Assembly: GCA_015231175.1 (NCBI GenBank)
Contig: JADGBZ010000016.1
Span: 1-55,072, forward strand
Source of the DNA: Magnetococcales bacterium
GTDB lineage: Bacteria; Pseudomonadota; Magnetococcia; Magnetococcales; DC0425bin3
Length of the DNA: 55,072 bases
Direction: 5' to 3'
Positions within the stretch are counted from its first letter, which is position 1. Each line of letters begins with the position of its first letter. The position numbers were made by a program, and so were the translations under genes. Below the pieces are notes generated by a model, which ran no database searches, had not been told where the DNA came from, and worked only from the letters and a program-made list of their open reading frames with translations. Positions 36,561 to 45,374 of the stretch are shown here, piece after piece.

Positions 36561-38255
36561 TTATATGGGCCCCATTTCCATGCCGACGTGGTACACCTTG
36601 GCATGGTTGCGACCCGTGCGCTTGACATCGTAGAGCGCCATGTCGGCGCGGCGGACCAAATCTTCCGGGGTTGTGGAGTGGGCAGGATAGAGAGAGATGC
36701 CGATGCTGCAACCGATTTGGCAAACGTGTTGGCCAATGCGGAACTCCTCACCCAGTTGACTGACGATCTTGCCGGCTACCGCAAGGGCGTGACTTTCGCT
36801 GATCATGCCAACGAGCAGGACGCAAAATTCGTCTCCACCCATCCGAGCCAGGGTATCGGACATGCGCAATGCCGTAGAGATGCGGGAGCAGACCATCTTC
36901 AACAACTCATCTCCCACCGGGTGGCCGAAGGTATCATTGATTTTTTTAAAACCATCCAGATCAATATACAATAAGGCAAAATCCCTTTTTTCCCGGCGTG
37001 CCCGGGTAATCTCCCTGGTCAACTCCTCATAGAAGCTGCGGCGGTTCAAAAAACCCGTCAGGCTGTCGAAACGAACCAGTCTGCTCATTTCATCTTCGAT
37101 GATTTTTCGTTCGATAATGCCAGACAAAGTGTTGCCGACCGTGGCAAGAAACCCCTGCTCTTCGGGGTCGGGAGAGTGTCCATCCGTGACGTAAAGGTTT
37201 AAAATACCAAGAAGCTTGTTTTGTGAAAGAATCGGCACACAATAGTGTCCATGTGGCATGATGCCGACAAATGTGACATCGTGTTGTTCATCAAGAGTTG
37301 GCGAAAAAACGATTTGGTGTTCTTGCGCGGCACGGCCACACAGGCAGTAACCATAAGGGACGATACGGCATTTCTCCAAAAGTTGGGGAGATAAATTGTG
37401 TTGCGCAGCCAAACGCAAGGTTCGGTTGATGGGGTCGGCAAGGAATATGGAGCCTTTCGATTCCAGGGAAAGCCAAGGGACAGACAGGATGATTTTTAAA
37501 AGGGATGCCAGCATGGCATTCATGTTGATCGGTTCGAGAGAGACTTCCAACATGGCCGCAATGGCGATGCGTGACTCCAGGGCGCGCCGGTTGAGCCATT
37601 CAAGTTCCTGGGCTTTGGATGACTCGCGGTTGTAGTAAAGCCAAAGTGTGATCTGGTTGGCGATCATCTCCAGGTGTTCGATCTCCAAGGCCCGGAAGGC
37701 ATCAGGATTGGCGGAATAAAAATTGATGGATCCATAAATTTCATTCCCGGGTTTGAGCGGTACTGCCAACATGGATCTGAATCCATGTCTCTTGGATAGT
37801 TCCAACCAGGGAAGAAAATGGGGATCGGTGGTGGTATCAGAGCAGTATTCGGTGCGCCCCCCTCGGATGGCCCGACCTGAAGGGCCGTGACTATGGATGT
37901 CCGTTTCTGACCAATTGACCTGGACCTCCGCAATATAGTCAACACCTACCCCATCCCAGGCTATGGGCTTGACCGTTTTCTGGGCATCAAACTGTTTCTC
38001 CCCGACCCAAGCCAGCAGGTACCCTCCCTGTTTGACGGCAAAATGACAGAAATGGGTAAAAAGCTCGATCTCCGAGGAGGCGTTGCCCACGGCATGACAA
38101 TAACCGGAGAAGACCTGCAACAAGCGCTGCTTTTGGGCAATCTCGGCAAGAAGTTGCTGGTTGATCCGTTTTTGATCCCTGTACCTCAATGCAATCGATT
38201 TGAGAACACGTTTTGACGTTGCACCCTTGCCGTGTGATATCCTGTTTTGTGCCAT
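36561..38255 (-). CDS. GAF-GAF diguanylate cyclase
   Basis: 564-residue soluble protein predicted to synthesise c-di-GMP. An N-terminal coiled segment is followed by two GAF-type sensor domains (about 45-190 and 215-375) and a GGDEF domain. GGDEF is intact at 473-477, and RMSD five residues upstream is a full I-site, so activity and product inhibition are expected. There is no EAL domain. ATG 38255 follows AAGGGG; the longer upstream frame has no domain and is AT-rich leader DNA. The second GAF contains CLCG and HGHYCVPI, which could bind a cofactor, though this is speculative. Confidence 0.93.
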   Translation of the reverse strand: MAQNRISHGKGATSKRVLKSIALRYRDQKRINQQLLAEIAQKQRLLQVFSGYCHAVGNASSEIELFTHFCHFAVKQGGYLLAWVGEKQFDAQKTVKPIAWDGVGVDYIAEVQVNWSETDIHSHGPSGRAIRGGRTEYCSDTTTDPHFLPWLELSKRHGFRSMLAVPLKPGNEIYGSINFYSANPDAFRALEIEHLEMIANQITLWLYYNRESSKAQELEWLNRRALESRIAIAAMLEVSLEPINMNAMLASLLKIILSVPWLSLESKGSIFLADPINRTLRLAAQHNLSPQLLEKCRIVPYGYCLCGRAAQEHQIVFSPTLDEQHDVTFVGIMPHGHYCVPILSQNKLLGILNLYVTDGHSPDPEEQGFLATVGNTLSGIIERKIIEDEMSRLVRFDSLTGFLNRRSFYEELTREITRARREKRDFALLYIDLDGFKKINDTFGHPVGDELLKMVCSRISTALRMSDTLARMGGDEFCVLLVGMISESHALAVAGKIVSQLGEEFRIGQHVCQIGCSIGISLYPAHSTTPEDLVRRADMALYDVKRTGRNHAKVYHVGMEMGPI

Positions 38256-38483
38256 GGTGCATGCCCCTTTTCGTTTCGACAGGTCGGTGTCGAATGGAAC
38301 GAACAGAATGAATGGGATGCTACCACCATTCTGCGCCCTTTGAAAGATTGTAAGACCATTGGAGGGGCATAAAATATTGAAAGGGAATATTGTGGTTATT
38401 GCATGAAACATCTTGTGTGGTATAAAAACATCTTTTTTTCGTGTCATATTGTCATTCATAACGATGTCTGATTTTGTTATCCC

Positions 38484-40517
38484 TTAGACCTCCTTCCTGA
38501 ACCATCCGACATACCATGGGGGAAGGTGTTGCTCGACCGCATGGGTTGTGTAGAAGCATCGGCCAGCGACGGGGTGGGCGGGCAGAGGTCGATCGGAAAG
38601 ATTGGTCAGCACGGTGAGCCGTGAACCTGTCACCAGACGCCAGGTGACCACCAGAACGTTCCCTGGGTACACGCGCCATCGTCCGGCATTGGCTCCGATC
38701 AGGGAGAGGCATGGGAGAATCTCCCTGCGGCGCAAAGCGAACAGCTCCTTGTGCAGGGCCAGCCATCTCTGGCCTTCCGGGGTGTGCAGGCCGTCCCACT
38801 CCAGTTGCGCCGCAGCAAAGGTGTCCGGCGCCATGGGATGAGGCAGGGGTGGCCAGGATCGCGCATTTTGGAAACGAAAAGAGTGCTCGAACTCCCGATG
38901 GCGCCCGGCAGAGACGGCAGCGGCAAGGTCGTTGTGTAAGTCGCAAAAAAATGGAAAAGGTTGTTGGCAACCCCACTCCTGTCCCATGAAGAGCAAGGGT
39001 ATCTGCGGCGCCAGCAGAAATATCGCCGTGGCAGCACGCACCGCTGCAAAAGGGGCCAGGCCCACGATGCGATCTGCGTTGAGACGATTGCCAACCTGGT
39101 CGTGATTTTGCAAAAAAGAGACAAAGGCTGTGGGGGGCAAATGCGCACTGCTCTCGCCACGCAACCGGCCATCGCGATAGGGAGAAGGTTCGCCCTGAAA
39201 AGAGAACCCCTCGGCCAGGGCACGGCCCAGATGGTGGAGAGGGTGATCCCGAAAATCCAGGTAATAACCTTGCGTCTCCCCGGTCAGCATGTGATGCAAT
39301 ACATGATGCAGATCGTCGTTCCATTGAGCCTGGCAGCGGGGCAGGGGTAACCATTCAGTACCCGGCCACGCTTCGGGGTCCGGGGGGCTGGCTCCCTGGC
39401 GGGTCCAGGGGAGCGCCCTGGTGGAGTTCGGGGCGAAGCCCTGACAAAGACTTTCATGTCCAGGCTTTTCTGGAAGGGGTGCTGATCCAGGTTTTTCTGG
39501 AAGGGGTGCTGAGTCTGGATGCGGCAGATGGGTCTCTCCATCGCGCCCAGCCGGGTGGCCGCCAGGTGCAGATTGTAACAGATGAGCGGCGTTGTCATCG
39601 TTCTCCAGGATCAGGTGAATGTGTCGGTGGGCGCCTGGACCACACCGAACGGCTGCCGCCAACTCCTGCACAATGTGGGGTCTGGAGTCGTCAAGCATGG
39701 CCTGCACGGCATCCAGGCGCAGACCGTCCATGTTGTACTCCTCCAGCCAGTACAAGGCGTTGTGAATAAAAAATTGCCGAATCCAATAACTGGACGCACC
39801 CTCAAAATTCATGGCCACGCCCCAAGGAGTGTGACGGCAGGGGTGGAAAAAGTCGGGCGCCTGGAGGTGCAAAAAGTTGCCCTCTGGACCAAAGTGGTTG
39901 TACACCACATCCAAAAACACCATTATGCCATGCGCATGGGCACAGGCGACCAGGTTTTTCAAATCGTCCGGACGCCCGTAGGTTGCCTCAGGGGCAAAAA
40001 GCAGAACGCCATCGTAACCCCAGCCATATTGGCCGGGAAAATCAGCCAACGGCATCAACTCGATGGCTGTGATGCCCAGTTCGGCAAGGTAGGGAAGGCG
40101 CTGGATGATGCCATGGTAACCGCCGGTGGGGGAAAAGGCGCCGACATGCAATTCATAAATGACGGCCTCGGACCAGGGACGTCCTTGCCAACCGGCATCG
40201 TGCCACCCCCAGGCCAGGGGATTGACAACACAACTGGGGCCGTGCACATCACGAGGTTGAAACCGGGAGACTGGATCCGGTACATGCTGCCGACCGTCGA
40301 TACGAAAAAAATAGAGTGAACCGGCATGGGCCATGCCGGTCGACAAGGTGAACCAACCCTCGGCCTCGGCCTGCATCGGGAGGATGATCTCTCCCTCTGC
40401 CACCGTCAAACACAACTCGACCTGACGGGCCGCCGGTGCCCAGAGGCGGAAAGAGGTGGTATCGTCATCTTGCAGATGTGTTCCAAACGGCATACGATGC
40501 TGGCGGTGCTGGATCAT
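38484..40517 (-). CDS. treZ: Malto-oligosyltrehalose trehalohydrolase with repeat insertion
   Basis: GH13 enzyme that releases trehalose from maltooligosyl-trehalose, the second step of the TreY-TreZ route from glycogen or maltodextrin. 677 residues, longer than the usual ~600. An N-terminal E-set domain (about 10-100) precedes the barrel. Catalytic residues are intact: nucleophile Asp269 in GLRLDAV, acid Glu305 in LILEND and Asp473 in QNHDQ. Between Glu305 and the conserved QWNDDLHH motif there is an extra stretch (about 335-386) encoded by the dispersed repeat at 39375-39514, with the frame kept open. Whether the enzyme works with it is unknown. treY and treX are not in the window. Confidence 0.9.
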   Translation of the reverse strand: MIQHRQHRMPFGTHLQDDDTTSFRLWAPAARQVELCLTVAEGEIILPMQAEAEGWFTLSTGMAHAGSLYFFRIDGRQHVPDPVSRFQPRDVHGPSCVVNPLAWGWHDAGWQGRPWSEAVIYELHVGAFSPTGGYHGIIQRLPYLAELGITAIELMPLADFPGQYGWGYDGVLLFAPEATYGRPDDLKNLVACAHAHGIMVFLDVVYNHFGPEGNFLHLQAPDFFHPCRHTPWGVAMNFEGASSYWIRQFFIHNALYWLEEYNMDGLRLDAVQAMLDDSRPHIVQELAAAVRCGPGAHRHIHLILENDDNAAHLLQSAPGGHPAGRDGETHLPHPDSAPLPEKPGSAPLPEKPGHESLCQGFAPNSTRALPWTRQGASPPDPEAWPGTEWLPLPRCQAQWNDDLHHVLHHMLTGETQGYYLDFRDHPLHHLGRALAEGFSFQGEPSPYRDGRLRGESSAHLPPTAFVSFLQNHDQVGNRLNADRIVGLAPFAAVRAATAIFLLAPQIPLLFMGQEWGCQQPFPFFCDLHNDLAAAVSAGRHREFEHSFRFQNARSWPPLPHPMAPDTFAAAQLEWDGLHTPEGQRWLALHKELFALRRREILPCLSLIGANAGRWRVYPGNVLVVTWRLVTGSRLTVLTNLSDRPLPAHPVAGRCFYTTHAVEQHLPPWYVGWFRKEV
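39375..39514. repeat. Dispersed repeat copy inside treZ, with 27-bp duplication
   Basis: The GGGGTCCGGGGGGCTGGCTC hairpin region, the GCGCCCTGGTGGAGTTCGGG block and the GACAAAGACTTTCATGTCC segment match the interior of the 4282 element in the same order. The terminal inverted repeats are absent. At its right side a 27-bp unit is duplicated (39461-39487 and 39488-39514), which gives a nine-residue peptide repeat (SAPLPEKPG twice) in TreZ. Confidence 0.85.
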
Positions 40518-40612
40518 GGTTGACTCGTCATGGCAGCTTGTGGGGTGGGCAAGCGGGGATGCTCGATGATGCAGTGCGATACTTTTCCATTTGTGACAAG
40601 GATCTCGTGGTC

Positions 40613-41518
40613 ATGAAACGGTCGTCACTTGCGGTTTTTCTGTTGGTCCATTGGTTTGCGATTCTCTTGTTTATGACAGGCGCGACGGTTCGGGCGGAGG
40701 ATTTTGCGGCGACCCTCCGCAAGGCCCAGGATGGGGATGCCCATGCCCAATATGAACTCGGTTTGATGTATGCCTCGGGCCAGGGCGTTCCGCCTGACGA
40801 TGAAAAATCCGTGACATGGTATCGTAAGTCTTCCGACCAGGGAAATGTCCTGGCGCAGCTTCACCTGGGCGTGATGGTCGCGGGAGGGCGTGGCACCCGT
40901 CAGGATGATCAGGAGGCGGTGGATCTGTTTCGCAAAGCAGCCAGCCAAAATGTTGCCTGTGCCCAGTACAATCTCGGCGTGATGTATGCCCATGGCCGTG
41001 GGCTTCCCCAGAACAACGACATGGCGGTCAGGTGGTTCCGCAGGGCGGCTGAACAGGGATATGCCAACGCCCAATACAACCTGGGTATCATGTACGCCGA
41101 AGGACGTGGTCTGCGCCGAAACCTCCAGGAAGCGGCAAAATGGTTCCTCCTGGCAGCCCGGCAGGGGGTTGCCATGGCCCAGTTCAAACTTGGCGTGGCC
41201 TACCATCGCGGCCAGGGTGTCGCCAGAGATGCCAGAGAGGCGCTGACCTGGTTTCGCAAAGCGGCAGAACAAGGCAACGCCAGGGGCCAGTACAATCTGG
41301 GTGTCATGTACAGCTTTGGCCAGGTTGTTAAAGAAGATTTTATCCAGGCCTACATGTGGTACACTCTTGCCTCCAGCCAGGGCTACCAACATGCCAACAT
41401 CAAACTCACCTCCCTTGCCGCGAGGATGACCCCCGACGAGATTGCCCGGGCTAAGGCGTTGGCCAGTCAATGGCAACCAAAAAAAGGGGAAGGCGGTTCA
41501 GCTCTGGCCATTCAGTAG
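40613..41518 (+). CDS. Sel1-repeat (TPR-like) secreted protein
   Basis: 301 residues with an N-terminal signal peptide (hydrophobic helix about 6-26, cleavage near VRA-ED). It has six full Sel1 repeats of 36 residues (pattern A.AQY.LG.MY..G.GV..D...A..W+RKAAEQG) and a partial seventh, forming an alpha-solenoid for protein binding in the periplasm. It lies divergently from treZ and convergent with the cyclic-nucleotide-binding gene. The partner is unknown. The start at 40613 is chosen because it begins the signal peptide. Confidence 0.9.
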   Translation: MKRSSLAVFLLVHWFAILLFMTGATVRAEDFAATLRKAQDGDAHAQYELGLMYASGQGVPPDDEKSVTWYRKSSDQGNVLAQLHLGVMVAGGRGTRQDDQEAVDLFRKAASQNVACAQYNLGVMYAHGRGLPQNNDMAVRWFRRAAEQGYANAQYNLGIMYAEGRGLRRNLQEAAKWFLLAARQGVAMAQFKLGVAYHRGQGVARDAREALTWFRKAAEQGNARGQYNLGVMYSFGQVVKEDFIQAYMWYTLASSQGYQHANIKLTSLAARMTPDEIARAKALASQWQPKKGEGGSALAIQ

Positions 41519-41535
41519 GATGGTGGGTAACGCCC

Positions 41536-42021
41536 CTACTTGGTGGGGTGACATTTGGCGAGTGCTGCGACCAATGTCTGGTTGGCGAGCTTTTGCCGGG
41601 CCAGGTCGGCGTTCAGGCGGGATACGCGATCCACAAGAATGTTGATCAATTGATTCTTGATCTTGAGTTGCATGCCGAGATCCAGAGCCCCCATCTCTGA
41701 ACCATCGATGCGAAAAACAATGGTTTCCTCGCGGGCGGTGACATTGGAAGCCCGAGGGTGCTTGGTGAGAAAGGACATCTCCCCGATGACCGCCCCGGTT
41801 TCCAAAACGGCGAGTATGCTTTGCGGATGACTTTCCTGTGTCACCTCCACGGAACCTTTCATGATGATGAACAGGGCGTCATCGGTGTCACCTTCGCGGA
41901 TCAACTGCTTGTTCTTGTGGTAGGTGACGAAAAAGCTCTCCCCCTCTACGAGCATGGCACGTTCCGCAGGGGTGAACTCCCGGAAAAAAGGCGCCGTTTC
42001 GATCAGTTTATGAACGAGCAT
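41536..42021 (-). CDS. Cyclic-nucleotide-binding domain protein
   Basis: 161-residue cytoplasmic protein made almost entirely of one cNMP-binding domain (about 10-125), with a short C-terminal helical tail. The phosphate-binding cassette reads IGEMSFLTKHPRASNVTA, with Glu and Arg at the ligand positions. No DNA-binding HTH domain follows, so it is not a full CRP/FNR regulator; it may act on a partner protein. ATG 42021 is chosen because of AGGA six bases upstream. It lies 11 bases after mnmA on the same strand. Confidence 0.85.
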   Translation of the reverse strand: MLVHKLIETAPFFREFTPAERAMLVEGESFFVTYHKNKQLIREGDTDDALFIIMKGSVEVTQESHPQSILAVLETGAVIGEMSFLTKHPRASNVTAREETIVFRIDGSEMGALDLGMQLKIKNQLINILVDRVSRLNADLARQKLANQTLVAALAKCHPTK

Positions 42022-42032
42022 GAATCGTCCTG

Positions 42033-43115
42033 TCAGAGGATCCAACCCCCCCCGATGACCTGGTCCCCGACATAAAAGACACAGGCCTGACCGGGCGTGA
42101 TGGCGCGCTGGGGTTGTTTGAAACGCACCTTGACCCGGTGGTGATCATCCATAGGTTCAACTGTGACTGGCTGGGGCGTTGCAGCGTAACGAATCCTGGC
42201 CCCAACCGGATGCGGTCCTTCCCACGGGTACCGGGCCAACCAGTTGGCATGAATGACTTCCAGCCGATCCTTATACAGGGATTCAACGGGTCCGACAATG
42301 ATGCGATTCCGTGCCGCATCGATGCTCACCACAAAGAGAGGTCGAGGAGCTGCGATGCCCAGGCCGTGCCGTTGACCGATGGTGTAACATCCGATGCCGT
42401 GATGTTGTCCCAATGGGCGCCCTTCCTGATCGACGATCTCCCCAGACGTGACCAGGGTGGGAGCATGCCGACTGAAAAAAGCCCGATAGTCGCCATCCGG
42501 CACAAAGCAGAGATCTTGGCTCTCCCGCTTGGTGGCATTGTGCAGGCCAAATTTTTGCGCCAGACCACGGGTTTGCTCCTTGGTCAGAGGCCCCAGCGGG
42601 AAGCGAAGAAAAGGGAGTTGTTCCAGAGGCGTGGCAAAAAGAAAATAAGATTGGTCCTTGGCTGGGTCCACTCCCCGCCAAAGCTCATGGTGACCGGATG
42701 CGGTCCGGCGCAGCACCGCATAGTGTCCGGTCGCCAGAGCTGTGGCATCCAGGGCTTTGGCTTTGGCCAAAAGGTGGGAAAATTTCACCACCTGGTTGCA
42801 ACGCACACAGGGGTTGGGTGTCTGGCCAGCAGCATAGGCCGCGATAAAGTCATCCACAACGGCGGAACGAAAGGGATCTTCGAGGTTGACCACATAGAAG
42901 GGGATGCCCAACCGTTCGGCGACGCGCCTGGCGTCGTGGAGATCGTCGCTGGCACAGCAGGTGCGGCCTCCGGAAATCCCTGTCTGGGCGTGATCCCAGA
43001 GTTGCATGTTCAGGCCGATCACTTCGTACCCTTGTTCCAGAAGCCAGGCTGCCACGGTGGAAGAGTCGACGCCACCAGACATGGCTACGGCCACACGTTC
43101 TTTATGGTGCTTCAT
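42033..43115 (-). CDS. mnmA: tRNA-specific 2-thiouridylase MnmA
   Basis: Forms 2-thiouridine at wobble position 34 of tRNA Lys, Glu and Gln, using a persulfide relay. 360 residues, the normal length. The PP-loop SGGVDSS is at 13-19, catalytic Cys103 lies in TPNPCVRCN and Cys203 in SQDLCFVPDG. The C-terminal beta-barrel region is complete. The start at 43115 puts the PP-loop at the usual place; the upstream in-frame extension is not conserved in form. Confidence 0.96.
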   Translation of the reverse strand: MKHHKERVAVAMSGGVDSSTVAAWLLEQGYEVIGLNMQLWDHAQTGISGGRTCCASDDLHDARRVAERLGIPFYVVNLEDPFRSAVVDDFIAAYAAGQTPNPCVRCNQVVKFSHLLAKAKALDATALATGHYAVLRRTASGHHELWRGVDPAKDQSYFLFATPLEQLPFLRFPLGPLTKEQTRGLAQKFGLHNATKRESQDLCFVPDGDYRAFFSRHAPTLVTSGEIVDQEGRPLGQHHGIGCYTIGQRHGLGIAAPRPLFVVSIDAARNRIIVGPVESLYKDRLEVIHANWLARYPWEGPHPVGARIRYAATPQPVTVEPMDDHHRVKVRFKQPQRAITPGQACVFYVGDQVIGGGWIL

Positions 43116-43504
43116 GTCGCAAACCCCTGTTGCGGAGTGGCCATGCGGCACCCCAACCAGGCCAATGGCCTCCAGGCGACGAATATTTGGCGCCGCAGAG
43201 GAAAAAATGTGCCGACCCCCGGGAAAAAAAGTTCTCCCGTCCTCCAATCTGCCCAGTTTTTATATCACAAATAGCTGTTTTGTCATGGAAAATAAATATG
43301 GTCCCAGAGTTGCAGCAGGGCCGGAGCGCCAGGAAAACGATTGGCAGGTTGTGCCGATCAGGGGAGTGGCCTCTTCCTGCGAGGGCGTTTTATTGCGGGT
43401 GTCGAGGGCGTTGCAGGTCGTTGTCAGGTGGCTGGCCAACCGTGTGCCGGAAGCGTGCGGGTGTGGGCCGGTCGGGTCGAACATGTTACAGGATTGAGGT
43501 GGAT
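43116..43504. other. Divergent intergenic region
   Basis: 389 bases between mnmA (minus) and the operon at 43505 (plus). An AT-rich stretch at about 43255-43300 is the likely promoter zone for one or both directions, but I cannot assign clean -35/-10 boxes. A short open frame (43285-43497) is listed separately. No RNA gene or strong hairpin is visible. Confidence 0.4.
43285..43497 (+). CDS. Possible 70-residue ORF upstream of the AAA-SPOR operon
   Basis: ATG 43285 to TGA 43497 ends seven bases before the next gene. The product is basic, with an amphipathic middle (LLRVSRALQVVVRWLANRV) and three Cys, two of them in ACGCG. The start lacks a clear ribosome site and sits right in the AT-rich promoter-like stretch. 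It may be a leader peptide, a small protein or chance. Confidence 0.25.
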   Translation: MENKYGPRVAAGPERQENDWQVVPIRGVASSCEGVLLRVSRALQVVVRWLANRVPEACGCGPVGSNMLQD

Positions 43505-44005
43505 ATGAGTTCCTTGCAAAGTGGTGCAAAAGGATTGCGCCCGGCTCCCCGTAGCAGGGCTTTAGCCAAACCCATCGACCCCGAAGAGGCTGAAAGGATG
43601 CTCTCTGGCCAGGGAACTGGTTCCGGCAGGTTGGCATCTGACCGGCGCAGTGCCCAGAATGGCGATGAAGTTCACGATACGTTGCGCGGATTTTTGAGCA
43701 ACGCCAGAAGGGAACGTCTGGAGTGTGTGGTTCCCCTGATCGAGACCTTGCAGGTGGCTTTGGCGTTGGACCGGGCCAAGGGTGGCGCTCCCCCGGGAAC
43801 ATTGACGGTAAAAGGGTGGCTCACTCTCCTCAACAGCTGGGAAAAACAGTTGCAGGGCATGCAACCTCGGCAACTGTTGTTTGGCAAGACCTTTGTTCAG
43901 GAGGCTGTTGACAAGGTGACCTTGGATAAATCACCTCTTCTGCCCATCCTCCAGGAGTTGATGCACATGATGGAAACGGCAAAAAATCAGGCAGCGGCGG
44001 CCTGA
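43505..44005 (+). CDS. Hypothetical protein, first gene of AAA-SPOR operon
   Basis: 166 residues, family not recognised. The N-terminal 60 residues are polar and low in predicted structure (Ser/Arg/Gly). The rest is helical (ECVVPLIETLQVALALDRA, then LTLLNSWEKQLQGM) and ends MMETAKNQAAAA. No signal peptide or membrane helix. ATG 43505 follows GAGGTGG. Its stop is one base before the GTG of the AAA-SPOR gene, so the two are almost certainly cotranscribed and may act together. Confidence 0.75.
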   Translation: MSSLQSGAKGLRPAPRSRALAKPIDPEEAERMLSGQGTGSGRLASDRRSAQNGDEVHDTLRGFLSNARRERLECVVPLIETLQVALALDRAKGGAPPGTLTVKGWLTLLNSWEKQLQGMQPRQLLFGKTFVQEAVDKVTLDKSPLLPILQELMHMMETAKNQAAAA

Positions 44006-44006
44006 A

Positions 44007-45374
44007 GTGGTTGACGCGCAGAACCGCATGGCCCCCTTTTCCTCCGTAAACGATCCGCGGGTGTACTACCAGGTGGCGGGCCACAAAGTTGTGTGGCGGA
44101 CCCTGCGGAGCGCGTTGCGTCGGGAGGAGGGGGTTGTGGTTATCACCGGTCCGCCTGGGGTGGGCAAGAGCTTGGCCTTGCTGCGCCTCCGACAGATTCT
44201 TCCGGGAGATCATCGGGAAATGCTGCATCTGCCCGATGCGGATGCAGATGCCATGACCTTTTTGAAGGCTCTGTTGTGCGTCTTTGATGTGGATGCAAAA
44301 GTGGGTGACACCCTCCCAACACACGGTGATCTGCTTGCGGCCATGGAGAGATGGGCCGCCCAGGGGAGGCGGATCCTGGTCGCAGTGGACCGCGCTGAAC
44401 TGTTGGATGGGGACAATCTTGAGGTCTTGAAGATGGTCGCATCCTACCAATGGGATGGTCGCCACCCTCTACAGTTGCTTCTTGTCGGTCGCCTTGAATC
44501 GGCGTCCATGGCCTTGGATCCGCGTTTTTGCGGCCTTGTGCCACTGTTGGTGGGAACGGTGAAGTTGGATCCTCTGAATGCGGAGGATATGGCGGGCTAC
44601 GTCAGATTCCATCTCGATCGCCACGGGTTGACGGAGTGGAAGCTGACTCAGGGGGGTTGGCGCACCTTGCAGAGAGAAAGTGGAGGCATTCCACGCAGGA
44701 TCAATCGTGTCATGTCCGCCGTGATGTTCCAACTGGGTGATCGCCGGGCGGCTCGTGTTGGTGGTTTCACCATACGGCGTGCGGCTTCCGCAGCGGGAGG
44801 CGCCGGATTGCAAGTGCCCCGGTTGCGGTGGCGCGTCCCCTTTGGGACTTCTGCTGCCAAAACCGAGGTCAGACAGCCGCGCCTTTTTGCCCTGAGGCAT
44901 CCCCAGGGTACACGCCCTGACCTCGATCGCTGGCTGATACGTTTGGCAGGGGTGGGTGTGTTGATCGCCGTGGCTGGTTTGGTATGGCGTGCGGTTCTCC
45001 TGGATCCAGAGGCTCATGTAACAGCGGATATCGATGGCAGGCGCACAACCTACGGGAGTGATATCACTGCGTCGGCACCTGGCGGGGGGAACCCATCAAC
45101 CCGTACTTCCTTGCCCGTGGTTGTCAGGGTGGCGGCATTCAATCAACGTCATGATGCAACAACCCTCATGTCCGGTTTGTTCCAAAAGGGATATCGGGCT
45201 TATCTCTACCAGGGGGAGTATCCGGATGGTTCGGCGTGGTTTGAGGTTCGAGTCAATTTTCCTGATCCCTCCCAGGCTGGAGCCGGCATGGAGCGTCTGG
45301 AACGGCAGGAAGGGTTGGTAGCCGAGGTTGTTGGAGAGAACACCGAACAAGACATGGACCGGGGGGAAAAATGA
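44007..45374 (+). CDS. Membrane AAA ATPase with SPOR domain (ExeA/DamX-like)
   Basis: 455 residues. A cytoplasmic ExeA-type AAA domain has Walker A GPPGVGKS (48-55) and Walker B-like RILVAVDRAE (about 122-131); the GIPRRINR sensor motif is near 227-234. A linker and one transmembrane helix (about 312-332) lead to a periplasmic C-terminal SPOR domain (about 371-443), which binds denuded peptidoglycan. GspA/ExeA and DamX share parts of this design: GspA helps insert the secretin through the wall, DamX acts at the division septum. It lies about 21.6 kb from the gsp cluster. The 3' end overlaps the TPR-sulfotransferase gene by four bases. Confidence 0.85.
   Translation: MVDAQNRMAPFSSVNDPRVYYQVAGHKVVWRTLRSALRREEGVVVITGPPGVGKSLALLRLRQILPGDHREMLHLPDADADAMTFLKALLCVFDVDAKVGDTLPTHGDLLAAMERWAAQGRRILVAVDRAELLDGDNLEVLKMVASYQWDGRHPLQLLLVGRLESASMALDPRFCGLVPLLVGTVKLDPLNAEDMAGYVRFHLDRHGLTEWKLTQGGWRTLQRESGGIPRRINRVMSAVMFQLGDRRAARVGGFTIRRAASAAGGAGLQVPRLRWRVPFGTSAAKTEVRQPRLFALRHPQGTRPDLDRWLIRLAGVGVLIAVAGLVWRAVLLDPEAHVTADIDGRRTTYGSDITASAPGGGNPSTRTSLPVVVRVAAFNQRHDATTLMSGLFQKGYRAYLYQGEYPDGSAWFEVRVNFPDPSQAGAGMERLERQEGLVAEVVGENTEQDMDRGEK

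Noticed and set aside
39582-40319. Plus-strand open frame of 245 codons opposite treZ
   Set aside because: It overlaps fully with a gene whose catalytic motifs are conserved, has no family features and no ribosome site.
38484-40517. Glycogen branching enzyme GlgB as an alternative name for treZ
   Set aside because: The N-terminal E-set, the QNHDQVGNR motif and the ALTGE-like segment (MLTGETQGYY) fit TreZ better; GlgB is longer and has different signature regions.
41536-42021. CRP/FNR transcription factor
   Set aside because: The protein ends after the nucleotide-binding domain and a short helix; there is no helix-turn-helix domain.
42114-43274. Plus-strand open frame of 386 codons opposite mnmA
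   Set aside because: Antisense shadow of a conserved gene; the composition is His/Gly/Arg-rich as expected for a reverse frame.
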